Source: AC-32 sp963813435
Lineage (GTDB): Bacteria; Actinomycetota; Thermoleophilia; Gaiellales; Gaiellaceae
DNA length: 64,000 nt
Assembly (NCBI GenBank): GCA_963813435.1
Contig: CAWEYY010000001.1
Location: 233,364-297,363 of the forward strand
Reading direction: 5' to 3'
How positions within the stretch are numbered: position 1 is the stretch's first letter; every line of letters begins with the position of its first letter. Below the pieces are notes generated by a model. That model was not told the origin of the DNA and ran no database searches. It saw only the letters and a program-made list of their open reading frames with translations. Made by a program: the position numbers and the translations under genes. Below are positions 19,692-26,976 of this stretch, piece by piece.

Positions 19692-19785
19692 AGCCCGCAC
19701 GCAGGCGGGCTCGGAGAGGCATGCTGCCTTCCTTGCTCCGCCTCGGCTGGACCTCTGCCTCACGGCTGCCAGCTGTCTCGGGCGT
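19692..19785 (-). promoter_or_regulatory. L10 ribosomal-protein leader with attenuator hairpin
   Basis: The 125-bp rplA-rplJ gap contains, on the transcribed strand, CCCGAGACAGCTGG...CCAGCCGAGG (19782-19741). This is the conserved core and pairing of the bacterial L10 leader, which binds the L10-L12 complex. Downstream is AGCCCGC-CTGCGT-GCGGGCT followed by TGTTT (19711-19687), a terminator-like hairpin 20-40 bases before the rplJ start. Together they indicate autogenous control of rplJL by L10(L12)4. Confidence 0.75.
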
Positions 19786-19793
19786 CGCGTTCC

Positions 19794-20531
19794 TTACACC
19801 GCTGCTTCTGCTGGTGCTCCTTCCAGTTCCTCTGAGAGCCCGTGGGTCCTCGCCGGATCGACGTGGATGCCCGGGCCCATGGTGCTGGTCAGTGTAACCG
19901 TCTTGATGTAGCGGCCCTTCGCCGCGGCCGGCTTGGCGCGGAGAATCTCATCGATCAGCGCCGAGTAGTTCTCGAGCAGCTGGCGCTCGTCGAAGCTCTT
20001 CTTGCCGATCGCGACGTGCACGTTCGCGCCGCGGTCGGTGCGGTACTCGAGCTTGCCCGCCTTGGCCTCGCTGACAGCCTTGGCCACGTCCATCGTGACC
20101 GTGCCGGTCTTCGGGTTCGGCATCTTCCCACGGGGGCCGAGGATGCGGCCGAGCTTGCCGACGACGCCCATCTGATCAGGCGTCGCGATCGCGACGTCGA
20201 AGTCGTCGAATCCTTCCTCGATCTGCGTCGCGAGATCGTTCGTGCCGACGACGTCCGCGCCGGCCTCTTCGGCCTCGCGCGCCTTCTCGCCCTCGGCGAA
20301 GACCGCCACGCGCGACTCGCGGCCGGTGCCGTGCGGGAGCATCAGCGTCCCGCGCAGCTGCTCCTCCGCGTGCCGGACGTTGAGGCCGAGGTTGAAATGC
20401 GCCTCGACCGTCTCGTCGAACTTGGCCTCGGGGAAGCCCTTCAGCATCCGGATCGCCTCGGCAGGCGAGTAGAGCTGCTCGCGGTCGATCTGCGAGCGGG
20501 AGTTGCGGTAGTTCTTGCCGTGCCCGCTCAT
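19794..20531 (-). CDS. rplA: 50S ribosomal protein L1
   Basis: L1 (245 aa), the mobile E-site stalk protein. Family segments: FDETVEAHFNLGLNVRHAEEQLRGT, LGRILGPRGKMPNPKTGT, and GANVHVAIGKKSF. I chose ATG 20531 (MSGHGKNYR) because GGAG precedes it and the additional upstream residues do not match L1. Between rplK and rplA lies one copy of a dispersed hairpin repeat. Confidence 0.96.
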   Translation of the reverse strand: MSGHGKNYRNSRSQIDREQLYSPAEAIRMLKGFPEAKFDETVEAHFNLGLNVRHAEEQLRGTLMLPHGTGRESRVAVFAEGEKAREAEEAGADVVGTNDLATQIEEGFDDFDVAIATPDQMGVVGKLGRILGPRGKMPNPKTGTVTMDVAKAVSEAKAGKLEYRTDRGANVHVAIGKKSFDERQLLENYSALIDEILRAKPAAAKGRYIKTVTLTSTMGPGIHVDPARTHGLSEELEGAPAEAAV

Positions 20532-20557
20532 AGGACTCCGCTCGACCTGCCGACGCA

Positions 20558-20631
20558 TCGACCGGTCATTTCAGACAGACGCACGGGCAGAGCCCGCGTG
20601 TCCTGAGTGAGACATCGCAAGCGACGTCTCA
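20558..20631 (+). repeat. Dispersed two-hairpin repeat, copy 1 (rplK-rplA gap)
   Basis: Oriented on the plus strand, opposite to the ribosomal genes. It begins TCGACCGGTCATT, then a long hairpin (GACGC-A-CGGGC / loop AGA / GCCCGCGTGTC), CCTGA, and a second hairpin (GAGAC-A-TCG / CAAG / CGA-C-GTCTC) reaching the rplK stop. An ungapped comparison with copy 2 gives about 53 identities in 74 positions. Many differences fall at paired positions that keep pairing. Confidence 0.6.
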
Positions 20632-21054
20632 TAGATCCGTCTCGACTCCCATCGAGCGCGCGGTTCCGGCGACGACCTTCATCGCCTGCTCGATGTCCCT
20701 CGCGTTCAGGTCGGGCATCTTCGTCTCGGCGATCTGGCGCACCTGATCGCGCGTCAGGCGGCCGACCTTCTCGCGGTTCGGCTCGCCGGAGCCCTTCTCG
20801 AGCCGCAGCGTCTCCTTGATCAGGACGGCGGCAGGGGGCGTCTTCGTGATGAAGTCGAAGGAGCGGTCCTCGTACACCGTGATCTCGACCGGCGTGATGC
20901 GGCCATTCTCCTGCGCGGTCTGCGCGTTGAACGCCTTGCAGAACTCCATGATGTTCACGCCGTGCTGGCCGAGCGCAGGGCCGACCGGGGGCGCAGGGTT
21001 TGCCTGCCCGCCGGGGATCTGGAGCTTGATGAGCGTGAGAACCTTCTTTGCCAT
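20629..21054 (-). CDS. rplK: 50S ribosomal protein L11
   Basis: L11 (141 aa), GTPase-centre protein contacting 23S rRNA and thiostrepton. It has the KLQIPGGQANPAPPVGPALGQHGVNIMEFCKAFN N-terminal domain and the C-terminal RNA-binding domain with TPPAAVLIKE and GLVTRDQVRQIAETKMPDLNA-like sequence. ATG immediately follows nusG by two bases. Normal length. Confidence 0.97.
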   Translation of the reverse strand: MAKKVLTLIKLQIPGGQANPAPPVGPALGQHGVNIMEFCKAFNAQTAQENGRITPVEITVYEDRSFDFITKTPPAAVLIKETLRLEKGSGEPNREKVGRLTRDQVRQIAETKMPDLNARDIEQAMKVVAGTARSMGVETDL

Positions 21055-21056
21055 GG

Positions 21057-21587
21057 CTAGTCGATCTTCTTGACCTGGTCGAAGCCGAGCTCCACGGGAA
21101 CCTGGCGCTCGAAGATGTCCACGAGCACCTTCAGCTTCTGCTGGTCGGGGTTGACGTCGACGATCTCGCCGTCGAAGTCGGACAGCGGGCCGGAGGTTAC
21201 CTTCACGGACTCGCCGAGCGTGAACTCGACCTGGGCGCGCGGACGCTCGCCCGTGGCCGCGCCGGTGCGGAGGATGCGGTCGACCTCGCCCTGCGAGAGC
21301 GGCACGGGCTTCGAGCCGGCACCCACGAACCCGGTCACGCCCGGAGTGTTCTTGACGACCATCCAGGCGTCGTCGTTCAGGTCCATGTTCACGAGCACGT
21401 AGCCCGGGAGGATCCGCTTCTCGGTCTGCACCTTCTGGCCGTCACGGGTCTCGACGACCTGCTCGGTGGGGACCACCACCCGGCGGAAGCGGAGCTGCTG
21501 GCTCATCGAGTCGATCCGGTGCTCCAGGTTGGCCTTCACCTTGTTCTCGTGGCCCGAGTACGTGTTGATTGCGTACCAGTGGAACAT
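21057..21587 (-). CDS. nusG: Transcription antitermination factor NusG
   Basis: NusG (176 aa) binds RNA polymerase and couples it to ribosomes or Rho. The NGN domain starts at residue 1 (MFHWYAINTYSGHE) and includes FPGYVLV-like LPGYVLVNM. The C-terminal KOW domain has FTLGESVKVTSGPLSDFDG. The ATG overlaps the secE stop (TGATG). Actinobacterial NusG often carries a long acidic N-terminal extension; this one does not. Confidence 0.96.
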   Translation of the reverse strand: MFHWYAINTYSGHENKVKANLEHRIDSMSQQLRFRRVVVPTEQVVETRDGQKVQTEKRILPGYVLVNMDLNDDAWMVVKNTPGVTGFVGAGSKPVPLSQGEVDRILRTGAATGERPRAQVEFTLGESVKVTSGPLSDFDGEIVDVNPDQQKLKVLVDIFERQVPVELGFDQVKKID

Positions 21588-21925
21588 CAGTGCGGGAGGA
21601 GGACGTGTTGGACAAATCGCCGGAAGACCTCGTCGGCGAGGAACAGGTAGACGCCGACGACGAAGCAGGCGATGAGGACGACGGCGGTGCCCTGGATCAG
21701 CTGCTGCTGGCCGGGCCACTCGACCTTCTTGAGCTCGGCCCAGGACTCCCCGATGAACTGAATGATGCGGCCGAAGAAGCCGGGCTGCCGGGCCGCGACT
21801 TCCTGCGCGGCTGCGGGCTCGACGGCCGGGCGCATCTGCGGGCGCGGGGCGCGCTCGAGCGCCTCCTGGCTCTGGGCCTGGGCGGCGCGGCGGGCGCGGC
21901 GCTCGGAACGGGTCTGGCGGGCCAT
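21587..21925 (-). CDS. secE: Preprotein translocase subunit SecE
   Basis: SecE (112 aa), essential membrane subunit of the Sec channel. A basic Arg/Ala/Gln-rich cytosolic head (1-45) precedes the conserved amphipathic helix with ELKKVEWPGQQQ and one transmembrane helix (about 78-100). Start ATG 21925 is 2 bp after rpmG. The single-helix architecture is that of most bacteria outside the enterics. Confidence 0.95.
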   Translation of the reverse strand: MARQTRSERRARRAAQAQSQEALERAPRPQMRPAVEPAAAQEVAARQPGFFGRIIQFIGESWAELKKVEWPGQQQLIQGTAVVLIACFVVGVYLFLADEVFRRFVQHVLLPH

Positions 21926-21927
21926 GG

Positions 21928-22089
21928 CTACCTGGTCTCCCGGTGCAGGGTATGGCGACCACACCAGCGGCAGTACTTGCGGAACTCGATCCGGTCGGGC
22001 GAGTTTCGCTTCGACTTCTCCGTCTGGTAATTGCGCCGCTTGCACTCCGTGCAGGCGAGCGTTATCCCAACTCTGACTCCGGTTGCCAT
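21928..22089 (-). CDS. rpmG: 50S ribosomal protein L33 (zinc-binding form)
   Basis: 53 aa, ATG 22089 to TAG 21928. It begins MATGVRVGITLACTECKRRN and ends CRWCGRHTLHRETR. The two CxxC pairs (CTEC, CRWC) mark the zinc-containing (C+) type. Position before secE-nusG is the standard one. Too short to be obvious among longer overlapping frames, but the family match is clear. Confidence 0.93.
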   Translation of the reverse strand: MATGVRVGITLACTECKRRNYQTEKSKRNSPDRIEFRKYCRWCGRHTLHRETR

Positions 22090-22123
22090 GTGTCCTGTTC
22101 TCTTGCTCCGAGTACGCGGAAGG

Positions 22124-22197
22124 TAGCGGCGGGAGGACTCGAACCTCCGACACGCGGATTATGATTCCGCTGCTCTAACCAACTGAGCTACGCCGCC
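22124..22197 (-). tRNA. tRNA-Met (CAT), elongator type
   Basis: Minus-strand cloverleaf of 74 bases. The acceptor stem GGCGGCG pairs with CGCCGCT with a first G-U pair. The D-arm is AGCTCAGTTGGTTAGAGC, the anticodon stem GCGGA/TCCGC encloses loop ATCATAA (anticodon CAT), and the T-arm reads GGAGGTTCGAGTCCTCC. CCA is not encoded. It has a paired first position and elongator-like loop, so it is not the initiator; an Ile2 (lysidine) tRNA is a less likely alternative. It precedes rpmG. Confidence 0.92.
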
Positions 22198-22246
22198 CCG
22201 CGCGGGTGAGTGTAGCAATCAGTTTCTCCGTCGCTAGGCTCCAGCC

Positions 22247-23214
22247 GTGGCTGCGATCGAGGCAGAGGAGCTGCAACGGACCTATACGACGCACACCGGC
22301 ACCCTTCGCCGGAAGACCAAGGAGATCGAGGCCGTGCGCGGAGTCAGCTTCTCGATCGAGCCCGGCGAGCTCTTCGGTCTGCTCGGGCCGAACGGGGCCG
22401 GGAAGACGACCACGATCAAGATGCTGATCACGCTGCTGATCCCGACCGCGGGCACCGGGCGCGTGCTCGGGATGGACGTCGTCAAGCAGGCGCGCGAGGT
22501 GCGGAAGCGCATCGGCTACGTGTTCGGCGGCGAGCGCGGCGTCTACGAGCGGCTCTCCGGCTACGACAACCTCCGCTACTTCGCCGAGCTGTACGGGGTT
22601 CCGCCCAAGGAGCAGAAGCCGCGGATCGAGGAGCTGCTCGAGGTCGTCGGGCTCCAGGGCCGTGAGCACGAACGGGCCGAGGGATACTCGCGCGGGATGA
22701 AGCAGCGGCTGCACGTCGCGCGCGGGCTCCTGCACGATCCCGAGGTGATCTTCCTCGACGAGCCGACGATCGGGCTCGACCCGGTCGGGGCGCGCGAGGT
22801 GCGCGCGATGATCGCCTCGCTCACAGCCGCCGGGAAGACCGTCCTGCTGACCACGCACTACATGTTCGAGGCCGACGCGCTCTGCGACCGCATCGCGGTC
22901 ATCTCGCAGGGCGAGATCGTCGCCGAAGGGACCCGCAGGACCTCAAGCGCGGGGTCGCCGACAGCACCGTCGTCGAGGTCGAGGTCTTCGGGATCGCGGA
23001 CGGCAGCCTCGCTCGTCTGCGCGAGCTCGCCGAGGTCGTCTCGGTCTCCGTCGAGGAGCGCGAGCAGGCGCAGGTGCTGGTCGTCCAGACCGAGCCCGAG
23101 GCCGAGGTGACGCACGCCATCCTCGCCTGCCTCGACGGCTCGGATGTCGGTCGGGTGTCGCGGCGGGAGCCGACGCTCGAGGACGCATACGTGGCGCTGG
23201 TAGCTGAGGAATGA
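22247..23214 (+). CDS. ABC exporter ATPase, disrupted by a one-base frameshift
   Basis: Walker A GPNGAGKTTT, signature SRGMKQRLH (degenerate LSGGQ), Walker B VIFLDEPTIGLDP and the H-loop THY are intact up to about residue 228. At 22931-22934 (gggacccgc) the frame breaks. Inserting one C gives EGTPQDLKRGVADST and continues 90 residues to TGA 23212-23214, which overlaps the next start (ATGA). As read, the protein ends in a spurious Arg/Ser-rich tail at 23110. Either a real null mutation or a sequencing error in a C-run. Confidence 0.85.
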
Positions 23215-23981
23215 GCACGCTCCGCCTGCTCGGGGTCAGCTGGCTCCTGAACTTCAAGATGATCGCCCGCTCGCCGTTCGAGGGGCTCGGCAACGTGCTC
23301 TACCCGCTTTTCTTCGCCACGGTCGCGTTCTTCGTCTTCGACGCCGGCCGCGGGCCGCGGTCGCTCCTCTACGCGTCGCTGGGCGCGGCCGTGATGGGGA
23401 TGTGGTCGTCCGTCAGCACGACCGCGGGCGGCGCGATGCAGCGCGAGCGCTGGTGGGGGACTCTCGAGCTGCTGGTCGTGACGCCGCGCAACTTTGCGAT
23501 CCTCCTGCTCCCCGTGACGCTCGCGATGGCGTCGATCGGGATCTACAGCATGGTGGCCACGCTCGCCTGGGGTCACTTCCTGTTCGGCGTCGACCTCTCG
23601 ATTGAGCATCCGCTGGCGTTCGGGGTCTCGATCGTCGGGACCGTGCTCTCGTTCGGAGCGCTCGGGTTCCTGTTCGCGGTCTCGTTCGTGCGCTTTCGCG
23701 CTGCCTGGGTGCTCGGGAACCTGTTCGAGTACCCGGTCTGGCTGATCGGCGGCTTCCTCGTGCCCCTTTTCCTCCTCCCTGAGTGGGTGCGGCCGATCTC
23801 GTGGATCCTCGCGCCGACCTGGGGGATGCGGGCGATCCGCGAGTCGGCGATGGGCGGCGCCCCGCTCACCGCGCTTGCCGTCTGCCTCGCGCTCGGTGGT
23901 CTCTACCTGGCGTTCGGGGTGCTGGTCGCGGACCGGATGCTCCGCGCGGCCCGTGTCAGCGGCTCTCTCTCGCTGACGTGA
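23211..23981 (+). CDS. ABC-2 type exporter permease
   Basis: 256 aa with about six hydrophobic helices. The N-terminal LNFKMIARSPFEGLGNVLYPLFFATVAFFVF and the mid-protein GTLELLVVTPRNF segment are typical of the ABC-2 fold (DrrB/NodJ-like), where a conserved cytosolic 'gate' helix carries the (E)xLxxTP motif. Start overlaps the ATPase stop and the end overlaps the second permease by 4 bp, forming one exporter operon. Substrate unknown. Confidence 0.85.
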   Translation: MSTLRLLGVSWLLNFKMIARSPFEGLGNVLYPLFFATVAFFVFDAGRGPRSLLYASLGAAVMGMWSSVSTTAGGAMQRERWWGTLELLVVTPRNFAILLLPVTLAMASIGIYSMVATLAWGHFLFGVDLSIEHPLAFGVSIVGTVLSFGALGFLFAVSFVRFRAAWVLGNLFEYPVWLIGGFLVPLFLLPEWVRPISWILAPTWGMRAIRESAMGGAPLTALAVCLALGGLYLAFGVLVADRMLRAARVSGSLSLT

Positions 23982-24766
23982 TCGTCTCCGCCCGCATCTT
24001 CTTCATCGGCGGGATGACGAGCTTCCGCGCGCTCTTCTACTGGCTGAACCCGGCGATCTACATCCCGAGCCTCCTGATCGCGCCGGTCTTCCAGATCCTG
24101 CTCTTCGCCTTCATCGGGCGCTCGGCCGGGCTTGCCTCCGACGAGTTCTACTTGATCGGTAACGCACTCCAGTACGCGGCTGTGCCGTGCCTCTTCGCGA
24201 TGTCCCAGGCGATCGGCGGCGAGCGCTACCAGAACACGCTGAGCGCGATCCTCGTCAGTCCCGCAGGACGGATCCCGCTCTTCTTCGGGCGCTCGCTGCC
24301 GGTCGTCCTCAACGCGGCCTTCGTGGCAGCGTGCTCGCTCGTCGTCGGGAGCCTGATCCTCGGCGTGCACATTCCCTCCTCGGCGTACGCGCCCATCGCC
24401 CTCGTCGTGCTCGTCGCCGCGTTCTCGTGCACCGGCCTGGGACTGGTAAACGCGGCCGTGAGCCTGCGGGTCCGCGAGAACGCGGTGCTGTCGAACGTGA
24501 TCTTCGGCTTCCTGCTGATCTTCACCGGGGCGAACGTCCCGCTCGACGACCTCCCGTCCTGGATGAGCACCGCCGCGCAGGGGATGCCGTTCACGCACGC
24601 GATCGAGGCGGCCCGTGACCTGGCCGCGGGCTCGACGCTCGGCGACGTCTCGGGCCTGGTCGGGGCGGAGGTCATGATCGGAGTCATCTACGGGATCGCC
24701 GGCTACGCCCTCCTGCGGTGGTTCGAGATCCAGAGCCGCCGGCATGCGACTCTTGACCGGTCCTAA
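23978..24766 (+). CDS. Second ABC-2 type exporter permease
   Basis: 262 aa from GTG 23978 (GTGA overlap with the preceding permease). Six membrane helices. The ERYQNTLSAILVSPAGR segment corresponds to the ExLxxxPxxR gate motif. The pair of unequal permeases plus one ATPase suggests a heterodimeric exporter of lipids, antibiotics or polysaccharide; which one cannot be said. An earlier in-frame start exists but would lie wholly within the previous gene. Confidence 0.85.
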   Translation: MIVSARIFFIGGMTSFRALFYWLNPAIYIPSLLIAPVFQILLFAFIGRSAGLASDEFYLIGNALQYAAVPCLFAMSQAIGGERYQNTLSAILVSPAGRIPLFFGRSLPVVLNAAFVAACSLVVGSLILGVHIPSSAYAPIALVVLVAAFSCTGLGLVNAAVSLRVRENAVLSNVIFGFLLIFTGANVPLDDLPSWMSTAAQGMPFTHAIEAARDLAAGSTLGDVSGLVGAEVMIGVIYGIAGYALLRWFEIQSRRHATLDRS

Positions 24767-24791
24767 TGGAATCGACATGAGTCCAAACGAG

Positions 24792-24865
24792 TCGACCGGT
24801 CATTGCATACGGGCGTACAGGCAAAGCCCGCACGCCCTGAAGGCGGCACCGCGAGCGGTGCCTTG
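24792..24865 (+). repeat. Dispersed two-hairpin repeat, copy 2 (upstream of creatininase)
   Basis: Same 5' anchor TCGACCGGTCATT as copy 1. Hairpin 1 is GGGCGT-ACA-GGC / AAA / GCC-CGC-ACGCCC, then CCTGA, then hairpin 2 GGCACCG / CGAG / CGGTGCC. It ends directly against the TTG/ATG of the creatininase-family gene, so in the sense direction it could influence initiation. Confidence 0.6.
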
Positions 24866-25573
24866 ATGACTCTCGCGCGCGATCTCAACTGGATGCAGGT
24901 CGAGGAGTACCTGCAACGCGACGACAGGGTCGTGCTGCCGATCGGGTCGACCGAGCAGCACGGCTACCTGTCGCTCGAGACGGACAACATCCTGGCGGGG
25001 CGCGTGTCGGCCGAGGCTGCGGAGCCGCTCGGCGTTCTCGTGCTACCGGTCCTGCCCTACGGGCTGACGCCGTCGTTCGCGGCCTTCCCGGGGAGTCCAT
25101 CGCTTCGGCTCGAGACGTTCGTGGCCGTGCTGCGCGACCTGCTCGACTCGCTGCACGGGCAGGGCTTCCGGCGCTTCCTGCTCGTGAACGGGCACGGTGG
25201 GAACCTTCCCGGGGGGGCGCTCGTGCGCGAGTGGACGACGGACCACCCCGACGCGCAGGCGATCTTCCACAGCTGGTGGTCGAGTGCTCGGGTGCAGGCT
25301 GCAGCGCGCGAGATCGACCCGGTGCCGAGCCACGCGAACTGGTTCGAGAACTTCCCCTGGACGCGGCTCGAGGGAGTCGAGCTCCCAGAGGGCGGAAAGC
25401 CGCCGCTCGACGAAGAGGCGTACCGCGCTGCCGGGCCTGCCGAGGTGCGCGAGCTGCTCGGGGACGGGGTCTTCGGCGGCGTGTACGCGCTTCCCGACGA
25501 GCGGGTCGAGGCCGTGTGGCGTGTCGGCGTCGAGGAGGTTCGGGATCTGCTGGAGAACGGCTGGCGGCGTTGA
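24866..25573 (+). CDS. Creatininase-family amidohydrolase
   Basis: 235 aa from ATG 24866. Metal-site signatures of the family: LPIGSTEQHGYLSLETDN (E, H and D ligands) near residue 25-45, and FLLVNGHGGN near 105. This family includes creatininase and mycofactocin MftE; the neighbours here (PdxH) do not identify the substrate. The start is uncertain because the usual SD position is occupied by the repeat hairpin; TTG 24803 would add 21 residues encoded by the repeat itself, which I consider unlikely. Confidence 0.85.
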   Translation: MTLARDLNWMQVEEYLQRDDRVVLPIGSTEQHGYLSLETDNILAGRVSAEAAEPLGVLVLPVLPYGLTPSFAAFPGSPSLRLETFVAVLRDLLDSLHGQGFRRFLLVNGHGGNLPGGALVREWTTDHPDAQAIFHSWWSSARVQAAAREIDPVPSHANWFENFPWTRLEGVELPEGGKPPLDEEAYRAAGPAEVRELLGDGVFGGVYALPDERVEAVWRVGVEEVRDLLENGWRR

Positions 25574-26142
25574 CGGATCCGATCGCCGTCGCCAACGCGT
25601 GGCTGGAGGAGGCGCGCGAAGCGGGCGTCGTGGCGCCCGAGGCGATGACGCTCGCGACCGCGGACGCGGACGGCCGGCCCTCGGCGCGGATGGTGCTGCT
25701 CAAGGGCGCCGACGAGACGGGGTTCACGTTCTTCACCGGCTACGAGAGCCGCAAGGGCCGCGAGCTCCTGGAGAACCCGCGCGCCGCGCTCGTCCTCTAC
25801 TGGCAGCCGCTCGGCCGCCAGGTGCGCGTGGAGGGCCCGGTGCGGAAGCTCTCGCCCGAGGAGTCGAACGCCTACTGGGAGACCCGCCCCGCTCGCAGCC
25901 GGGCGGCGGCCGCAGCCTCGCGGCAGAGCGACCCGCTCGAGAGCCTCGAGGAGCTCGAGGCGGAGGCGAAGCGCCTCCTCACCGACCACGACGGCGAGGT
26001 CCCGCGCCCGGAGCGCTGGGGCGGGTATGTGCTCGAGCCCGACGCGATCGAGCTCTGGCAGCACCGCGACGACCGGCTACACGATCGAGTTAGATACACG
26101 CGCGCGCGCGAGGGCTGGTCCGCGCAGCGCCTGGCGCCCTGA
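25570..26142 (+). CDS. pdxH: Pyridoxine/pyridoxamine 5'-phosphate oxidase
   Basis: 190 aa from TTG 25570, overlapping the preceding stop (TTGA). FMN/PLP signatures: ATADADGRPSARMVLLKG, FFTGYESRKGRELLENPRAAL, YWQPLGRQVRVEG, and the C-terminal WGGYVLEPDAIELWQ with a final RLAP. It makes pyridoxal phosphate from PNP/PMP. Slightly short (family about 200-220) because the poorly conserved N-terminus is trimmed. Confidence 0.9.
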   Translation: MTDPIAVANAWLEEAREAGVVAPEAMTLATADADGRPSARMVLLKGADETGFTFFTGYESRKGRELLENPRAALVLYWQPLGRQVRVEGPVRKLSPEESNAYWETRPARSRAAAAASRQSDPLESLEELEAEAKRLLTDHDGEVPRPERWGGYVLEPDAIELWQHRDDRLHDRVRYTRAREGWSAQRLAP

Positions 26143-26173
26143 GCCGCGTCTCTATCCTGGGCGACGAGACGCC

Positions 26174-26527
26174 GTGGTCACGATCGACGAGGTTCGCGAG
26201 TTCGCGCTCACGCTTCCTCGCAGCAGCGAGGGCCTCGTGCGCGGCCAGGTGAAGGTCCGGATCGGGCGGATCGTCTACCTCGCGCTCTCGAAGGACGGCT
26301 CGAGGATGGGCTTCGCGTTCCCGAAGGACTGGCGCGAGGCGCTGATCGAGTCCGAGCCCGAGAAGTTCTCGCTCCCGAGCCAGTCGGACCTCCGCTACCA
26401 CTGGGTGCACGTCCGGCTCGACCGGATCGACGCCGACGAGATGCGCGAGCTAGTCGAGGACGCGTGGGCGTTCACCGTCCCGAAGAGCGTGGCCGAGAAG
26501 TACGCCGCCTCGCGCGGGTACGTGTGA
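26174..26527 (+). CDS. MmcQ/YjbR (CyaY-like fold) family protein
   Basis: 117 aa from GTG 26174. The pattern VREFALTLPRSSEGL...GRIVYLALSKDGSRMGFAFPKDWREALIES...YHWVHVRLDRIDADEMRELVEDAW is that of the YjbR/MmcQ family, small DNA-binding-fold proteins of unresolved function. The frame opens further upstream, but only inside pdxH. Spacing to pdxH is 31 bp. Confidence 0.8.
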   Translation: MVTIDEVREFALTLPRSSEGLVRGQVKVRIGRIVYLALSKDGSRMGFAFPKDWREALIESEPEKFSLPSQSDLRYHWVHVRLDRIDADEMRELVEDAWAFTVPKSVAEKYAASRGYV

Positions 26528-26578
26528 GCGTCAGGACATACAGTAGGCGGCCTTGTTCGCAACGAAGGAGGTTCGCTC

Positions 26579-26860
26579 GTGGCTGTCGGCATTCGCATCA
26601 AGCTTCCCGGAGTGACACAGGAGGAGTTCGACAACTCGCACGACCATGTGAACCCGGACCGCACCCCACCGAAGGGGTTGCTGTTCCATGCGTCCGGCCC
26701 GATCGACGGAGGCTGGGGCATCATCGACTTCTGGGAGTCACGAGCCGACTTCGACGCCTTCCAGCCCCAGATCGAGCAGGGCATGGCTTCGGCGGGCATG
26801 GAGATGCAGGGACCGCCTGACATCAAGGAGTTCCCCGTCCACGAGATGATCACCTCGTAG
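26579..26860 (+). CDS. Small ferredoxin-like/ABM-type barrel protein
   Basis: 93 aa from GTG with an excellent AAGGAGG box 7 bases upstream. The composition and the GGWGIIDFWESRADFDAF segment fit the dimeric alpha-beta barrel (antibiotic monooxygenase-like) superfamily, widespread in actinobacteria as small unannotated proteins. No catalytic residues are identifiable. Function unknown. Confidence 0.75.
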   Translation: MAVGIRIKLPGVTQEEFDNSHDHVNPDRTPPKGLLFHASGPIDGGWGIIDFWESRADFDAFQPQIEQGMASAGMEMQGPPDIKEFPVHEMITS

Positions 26861-26877
26861 CTCCCGCGCCGTCGTCC

Positions 26878-26949
26878 GCGGGGCTGCCGGTACCATCCGG
26901 GTACGACCGGGCGGGAATCAGCCCCGCAGCGGCGACCTTCTAGCGCCGC
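26878..26949 (+). promoter_or_regulatory. Candidate structured 5' UTR
   Basis: GCGGGGCTG (26878-26886) pairs perfectly with CAGCCCCGC (26919-26927). Inside are CCG-GTACC / ATCCG / GGTAC-GA-CGG. It is followed by hairpin GCGGCG (26929-26934) with CGCCGC (26944-26949), then 27 bases with AAGGAG and the ATG at 26977. It could be the terminator of the upstream gene, or a leader controlling the membrane protein. Confidence 0.4.
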
Positions 26950-26976
26950 GGCGGTGGCAGCTTGGAAGGAGAACTC

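Noticed and set aside
22124..22197. Initiator tRNA for the CAT-anticodon tRNA.
   Set aside because: The acceptor end is paired (G-U at position 1) and the anticodon stem lacks the three consecutive G-C pairs of initiators.
24840..24863. A T-box-like string (GGCGGCACCGCGAGC) before the creatininase gene.
   Set aside because: It is part of the repeat's second hairpin, the other copy lacks the T-box bases and is antisense to its neighbours, and the gene is not amino-acid related.
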